Origin: Porogramme epimiltina
Lineage: Eukaryota; Basidiomycota; Agaricomycetes; Polyporales; Polyporaceae
Length of the DNA: 13,212 nucleotides
Assembly: GCA_900155495.1 (NCBI GenBank)
Contig: FTLJ01000646.1
Span: 1-13,212 of the forward strand
Reading direction: 5' to 3'
Shown here: positions 8,999 through 13,212 of the stretch, in pieces
Layout of the letters: each line of letters opens with the position of its first letter
Position numbering within the stretch: position 1 is the first letter of the stretch
Notes under the pieces: model-generated
What the model was told of the DNA's origin: nothing
Database searches by the model: none
The model's input: only the letters and a program-made list of their open reading frames with translations
Position numbers and translations under genes: made by a program

Positions 8999-10724
8999 TT
9001 ACGAGAAGGTCGTCATGCCCTGAAGGTTGTTCGAGTCTGGGGAGAGCACGCTCAATGGTCAGCTTAAGAATGCAAAACAGAGGGGACGAACGCACTGATG
9101 GTGATGCCCGCCGCCTTCGTGGGGCCCGTGATGTCGAGCGCGGTGAGCCTGAAGGCGAGGCCGGGCGAGTCGATGGAGAGGACGTCGATCGAGCTCGTGT
9201 TCGCGGCCAACACGTAGATGAAGCTGTGTGGGCGTCATCAGCAAGTGGAGCTCGGCAGAAGTGCGGTGCACTCACTCCTTCCCGTTCACGGTGGCAATGT
9301 CCAGATCGATCGTCGCAGACCCGGGGGTCTGGGGGAATTGCTGTGACGGGCGTGCATCGTCAGCGCCGACGCTCGGATGCGGAGAGAGGGGTGTGGCTAG
9401 AAAGCCGGGGGCGAGCGCGAGCCCGGCTGCGCAGCAGCAGCGGCACCCTCGACGAGGGTTACCGCCGCCCTGGCTCAGCGCGATCGGGGGGCTCGGCATC
9501 GTGGCCAAGGCTTGTGGGCGCATATGTAAACGGAAGGCGACTCACCGACACGACGGAGCCCTTGAGGTTGCCGTCGACGTGCACCTCCGTGACGGACGAC
9601 GTGCCGATGTCCGTGAGGTAGAAGTTGCCCGTCGCGGGCGAGAACGCGGACCAGCACGTCGCGATCTGGCCGCCGATCTCGTTCGCCGTGTTCTTGGTCG
9701 TGTCCTTGAGGTTGACGATGTCGAACCCGACGCCCGCGTCCGTCGCGAGGAGCGCGTTCTTGCCGGGGATGACCGTCATCGAGAACGGGAGCAGGCCGCC
9801 CTTGCCGGGCGAGACCGTCTTGAAGTTGGCGGAGAGCGAGCCGTCGCTGGCGACGTCCCAGATGGCGAAGAAGCCGGCGTTGGGCGGGCTGCCCTTGACG
9901 GACACGATCAGCTGCTTGTTGTCCTCGCTGAAGATGACCTGGCTCGCGGTGTTGGCGGGCCCGGCGGGCGGTGTGGACTGCTTGATCTTGTCAGTCAACA
10001 GGCGGAGGGTGTTGTCGATCGCGATGGGGCCGAGTTTCTGGTCGATCTTGTAGCAGTTCACGCCGTTCACCTTGCCGCCATTGAGGACGCAGAAGCGGTC
10101 CCCGTTGGTGTTGAAGGCGACAGAGATGGGGAACTCCCCCTCGGAGGACACTGGGTCGCCGATGGGCGTCAGGTTCGTAGGCTCGTTGGGGTCGATCGAG
10201 AAGATGGACACGGTGTTCGATCCAGCCTATGCACCGCAACTCGTTAGGTGGATCACGCGGAATGATGAGAACTAGTCACTGACGTTGACGGCGGCGAGGA
10301 CTTTGCCCTTCTTGGAGACTTTGATGGAGCCCTGGGAGAACAGCGCATCTGGCCCGGACGACTTCCCGTGAGACCCGCGTCCACCAGCCGCGACGGCGCG
10401 GTCGAGGTTCTTTGGAGGCGATGAGTACCGATCCAATCGGGCCCGAAAGATGGTACCTACCAGGGTTCCGTCGGCGTTGATGCTGGCCGCAATGATCTGG
10501 TTCTCGTCAGGCTCGTTCGTAAGGACTGAGAAACGGAAACGATAAGAAAGTGAGCGGATCGGAGATGGGCGAGGCCACATACAGTAAACGGCACCCGACG
10601 CATCGAGTCGGGTGGTGGCCATCTTCTTCGTCGTGCCCGTCCCTGCACGGCGCTGGAAGGGGGCGGCGGAGACCAGGAGGGAGGTCGCGAGGACGGAGGT
10701 CATGATTGCAATGGAGAACTTCAT
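8999..10724 (-). CDS. Secreted lactonase/carboxymuconate-cyclase-like beta-propeller protein
   Basis: A predicted exported protein related to fungal 3-carboxymuconate cyclase-like/YbhE-like lactonase propellers; substrate unknown. Exons on the minus strand: 10724-10583, 10525-10461, 10409-10284, 10226-9546, 9340-9276, 9223-9096 and 9036-8999. All phases agree, giving 414 residues and a TAA stop. The first ~20 residues form a signal peptide (MKFSIAIMTSVLATSLLVSA), followed by an RR pair at 25-26 that could be a Kex2 site. The rest shows repeating propeller-blade segments: VYFLTNEPDENQIIAAS, NTVSIFSIDP, EGEFPISVAFNTNGDRFCVL, NKQLIVSVKG, ATCWSAFSPATGNFYLTDIG and FIYVLAANTSSIDVLSID. An NTS N-glycosylation sequon lies at residue 368. 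Internal Cys are few. Enzymatic activity is not shown by any catalytic motif I can name, and many members are annotated from fold alone. It converges with the RhoGEF gene. Confidence 0.9.
9341..9545 (-). other. Long (205-nt) intron of the propeller gene
   Basis: Donor GTGAGT follows GSVVS and a CACAG acceptor precedes QFPQTPGSA. This intron is about four times longer than the other five in the gene (51-59 nt) and is GC-rich, including a GCTGCTGCTGCG run on the minus strand. No nested feature was recognised. Confidence 0.85.
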
Positions 10725-10971
10725 CTTGACTAGTTGGCGGAAGTAGAGAACAGGTAGTTAACGAAAGTGGGAACGTCGGCGAACGGGAACGTCGTAAAAA
10801 AGGAGTGGAATGAACAAGATGAAGTGAGCTCAGCTCCTGCGTCAAAGAACGAGAACCGGGGAAGAAACCAGCAGCTCCGCGCGCCCAGGCGTGAGTGAAG
10901 GAGAATGAAGAAAGCGAGGGCGAACAAGAAACTGGAGAGCAGCCCTTCCGTTCGGCGTTGTGCGCTTTATA
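10725..10971 (-). promoter_or_regulatory. TATA box and ATG-free pyrimidine-rich leader of the propeller gene
   Basis: A TATAAA box lies on the minus strand at 10971-10966, about 240 bp upstream of the start codon. Between it and the ATG the minus strand is pyrimidine-rich (for example CCACTCCTTTTTT near 10800) and has no upstream ATG on that strand. This is the usual look of a well-expressed fungal promoter plus 5' UTR. The transcription start itself cannot be fixed from sequence. Confidence 0.55.
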
Positions 10972-11180
10972 CGCTCGTTCTGTTTGATGGGACGGAGACA
11001 CTCGAGCAGCATCAACCCCTGGCGCCGGCGCTCCTAACCTCGGCGTCGCGCGTCAAGTTTGCTCTATTGGAGATGCCGGAGGCGGTGAGTGCGGTGCACT
11101 GGTGACGGCTGGTAGGAACCTGCTGCCCCGCATGAATGGCCCGCCCAAATGCGCGTGGGGGAAGGAAATCTACATGGGTT

Positions 11181-11204
11181 GACGCCAAATGTTGGCTTGG
11201 CGTC
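11181..11204. repeat. 8-bp stem inverted repeat
   Basis: GACGCCAA at 11181-11188 is the exact reverse complement of TTGGCGTC at 11197-11204, with an 8-base spacer. It lies in non-coding DNA upstream of the propeller gene's promoter and could be a hairpin or a dyad protein-binding site. Confidence 0.7.
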
Positions 11205-11552
11205 CGGGGGCGAATCAAGATGGTGTTGAAACGGACGTACAGATAGCATGGATTTCTGATGGAGTGGGTGCCCCGAGGGCTGCTGTAGTGGGTGGGCCGA
11301 CATACGCCGAAGGGTGAACAAGGGGACGGCATGGAAACAGTGCTGGTAAGTAGCCCCGTCGATACCCTTCCGAGCTACGCAGGGGTCGCCAGAGTACTGC
11401 GAAGCGAGACTTCAGCATCTGTGAAGAGATAAGGCACCCATGGTGGGGAAGACCCACAATGTCTGTGCGAGTGCCTGCCGTATGTCATTGGTTAAGCGTC
11501 TTGACGAACATTCGCCAGAAGTTCACGGTCGGCACCATCTTGCAACGGTGTC

Positions 11553-11568
11553 GCAACCGCGCGGTTGC
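11553..11568. repeat. 16-bp perfect palindrome
   Basis: GCAACCGC followed immediately by GCGGTTGC forms a perfect, spacer-free palindrome. Its arms contain CCGC/GCGG, resembling the CGG/CCG half-sites bound by fungal zinc-cluster regulators, but no specific factor can be assigned. Confidence 0.75.
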
Positions 11569-12489
11569 CGTTTCATTGCCCCAGAAGGTCAGATATGCTT
11601 CGAGATGTCTACATCTTCGCCGGATGGTGGACCGAAGAACCACAGGCTTCAAGCTGCCGCCGTGCGGCACGATGGATGAACGCATCACCGGCACCCGTCC
11701 GGCAGTGGGCGCTGGAGTTGATGAGTAGAGGAGACAGGCCAGCACTTTGATCGTGTTATACGGCCCTCCTCCGACTCGTCCCTGGCACCATTGAAATTGA
11801 GATTCATGAGAAAGAACCTCTAACTGCGGCAGGAACGGACCACTCACATTGGGATACCTAGGAGATTCATCATCACATTGTTTCTCTTGCGAAAACAGCA
11901 GAGACACGACGATGCAATGTCAAGATGGATCCTACCGACCGGCGTGCGTGCTCACCCACAGCGGCCGCTGCAGGAAGAGGACGAGGACAAGGTCGCCAGC
12001 GCGATCACTATGGGCGCTCGGGTCTCACGTGGCGACTGGCACGTACCGCGGGAGTCACAGCCACATCTCCACCGCTTGCGCACCTTCCCATGTTTCCCCC
12101 TTCATACTCGGATACATGACCCCAGCTTTCCAGCAACCCGACGCGCCCAGCGGGCCTCGTCTACGGCCCCGCGCGCCACAGCCCAACCGCCCAATCTGCC
12201 CGTCTGTCCGCCTCCATCCATCTCCCATCACGACTGCCGGGGCAGTGATCCCACATCCCCAAACGGCCCGAGATTCACGAACGCTGACGGTGCGGCAGAT
12301 CCAGGATCGCTGAGCGAAAGCCGCCTCGGAAGCGGAAGATGCAATACGTAGATGCACGCGTGAGTGCTCACCTGAGGGCCACTCCTCACGCTCGCGGCGC
12401 GCGAGGATCAGAAGATTCAGAACGCACACGACGCCGCCATCACTCTGCGCGCACCCCCGTGCGGCCGAACCGGCGCAGGCGGCCGCGCC

Positions 12490-12561
12490 GCCCCCGCCGT
12501 CCCTTGCGGGGGCTGGCGGTGCACCGCCATGTAAGCGTGTAGCGCGGTGCGCCGTACCGCG
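12490..12561. repeat. Cluster of three adjacent inverted repeats
   Basis: Three dyads follow one another. GCCCCCGC (12490-12497) pairs with GCGGGGGC (12506-12513) around an 8-base loop. TGGCGGTG (12514-12521) is followed at once by its exact complement CACCGCCA (12522-12529). CGCGGT (12543-12548) pairs with ACCGCG (12556-12561) around a 7-base loop. All are GC-rich, in a non-coding setting. Confidence 0.75.
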
Positions 12562-12901
12562 TCGGTGGGCCGCCAGCCGCCGCTGGGCCGAAGCGTCCAG
12601 GTCCCAACCAATGTCGGTGTGATCTCGACGGGTGGGCGGGGGCGGATGTCGACGGAGGGCACACATCCAGATTTCATGGATCACGAGAAGGGATGCTATC
12701 ACTGTTTGACGGCGTTCCGTGCGCGTACGGCTCACCATCGTGCGCTTCTCCATCTCGATGTGTCTGCGGCGGCGGGGCGTGCGTGCGAGGGCACGATCCA
12801 GCTAACTCGTGCTTCTCCCCGACCCTAAGATCCCGAGGTCAGTCTTCTTCGCGCTCCTCCACAGAGCCCGCTCATAAGAACCCGCCACAGATACCCCACC
12901 A

Positions 12902-13212
12902 ATGCCTCGAATCCAATTCCGTTTCGTGTTTCCCTCACTAGCACATCCTCGCGCGTCGCGCTCGCGCCCTCCACGATCAACCAACCCACCCGCTGCGACC
13001 AAGCCTCAGCCTCCCAAACAGGCACCCACCCCCTCGGAGCGGCAGCGCACGGGTCTCACGGCCCCCGAGCGTCCTCCCCCTCCCTCCCCCTCTCGACCTC
13101 TCACTCCCTTTCATCCTTCGTCCTCCTACGCTCTAGGCCGGCGAGCCCACGACCCCCGCCGCTCAGCCCACCCATCCGCCGCCGGACGTCACGAGCACGA
13201 CACCGCCCCGCC
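12902..13212 (+). CDS. Possible N-terminal part of a gene running off the right edge
   Basis: From the ATG at 12902 the plus frame is open to the end of the window, giving 103 codons without a stop. The start context (CACCAATGC) has A at -3. The product begins MPRIQFRFVFPS and is then rich in Pro, Ser and Arg, with no recognised domain. DNA this rich in C and poor in TA-containing triplets stays open by chance fairly often, and the region could equally be a pyrimidine-rich 5' UTR of a gene to the right. Confidence 0.22.
   Translation, partial: MPRIQFRFVFPSLAHPRASRSRPPRSTNPPAATKPQPPKQAPTPSERQRTGLTAPERPPPPSPSRPLTPFHPSSSYALGRRAHDPRRSAHPSAAGRHEHDTAP

Larger units (their letters stand above)
10972..12901. 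other. 1.9-kb region without a convincing gene
   Basis: Frames of 60-230 codons occur on both strands, but their translations lack domain-like segments, change composition abruptly and show no coherent intron chain. GC content rises strongly after about 12,400. The region holds several perfect inverted repeats, listed separately. It may be upstream regulatory DNA, a decayed gene, or a non-coding transcript; the sequence does not decide. Confidence 0.45.

Noticed and set aside
9228..10247. 339-codon plus-strand open frame
   Set aside because: It is antisense to the propeller gene; its long Arg/Val/Gly/Asp-rich translation is the typical mirror of codon-biased coding DNA.
10730..10927. 65-codon minus frame in the propeller 5' leader, considered as an upstream ORF
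   Set aside because: It has no ATG start (it would need TTG), and the leader has no ATG at all on that strand.
11485..11907. 140-codon minus-strand open frame
   Set aside because: No recognisable motif, no coherent flanking exons, and no similarity I can name.
11849..12351. Overlapping plus-strand frames of about 155 codons
   Set aside because: Low-complexity Pro/Arg/Ser translations in two frames at once, with no domain or intron chain.
12055..12753. 232-codon minus-strand open frame
   Set aside because: It crosses the palindrome cluster with Arg/Ala/Gly-rich sequence and no domain; explained by GC-rich composition.
1..13212. tRNA, rRNA, CRISPR, mobile-element or defence-system genes
   Set aside because: Scanned by eye on both strands; no cloverleaf boxes, repeat-spacer arrays, transposase motifs or terminal repeats were found.

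Overview
The window looks like nuclear DNA from a basidiomycete fungus, probably Agaricomycotina. The genes are split by many short introns, mostly 50-70 nt, with GT(R)NGT-type donors and YAG acceptors. Coding stretches are GC-rich and intergenic spacers are short. One gene is a typical fungal Rho1 exchange factor with DH, PH and CNH domains. There is no bacterial-style operon structure. No rRNA, tRNA, CRISPR array, insertion sequence or complete transposon was recognised. The species cannot be named from the sequence alone.

Three protein-coding genes are supported. (A) On the minus strand, about 4546 to 1123, lies a long, low-complexity, probably nuclear protein of unknown function. Its conserved-looking N-terminal part sits in small upstream exons that a plain ORF scan breaks up, and one splice junction does not keep phase. 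(B) On the plus strand, 4692 to 8651, a 15-exon gene can be reconstructed into a 988-residue RhoGEF of the Rom2/Rgf type. The reconstruction is exact: all exon phases agree and the total coding length is divisible by three. (C) On the minus strand, 10724 to 8999, a 7-exon gene encodes a 414-residue secreted protein with a signal peptide and a lactonase/carboxymuconate-cyclase-like beta-propeller. Its phases also agree throughout.

Layout: 1-1122 is GC-rich DNA with no supported gene and a C12 homopolymer. Genes A and B are divergent and share a spacer of about 150 bp with two oppositely oriented CCAAT boxes. Genes B and C converge on a 347-bp spacer. Upstream of C there is a pyrimidine-rich, ATG-free leader with a TATA box, then about 1.9 kb without a convincing gene but with several perfect inverted repeats. 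At the right edge a Pro/Arg/Ser-rich frame stays open to the end of the window and could be the start of another gene.

No evidence was found that the genes form a dedicated pathway. B would act at the inner plasma membrane in Rho1/cell-wall signalling, C is exported, and A is probably nuclear. The most interesting points are the broken splice phase and hidden exons of A, the compact A/B bidirectional promoter, the large share of introns that are multiples of three without a stop, and the palindrome cluster near 12.5 kb. No complete previously undescribed system was seen.
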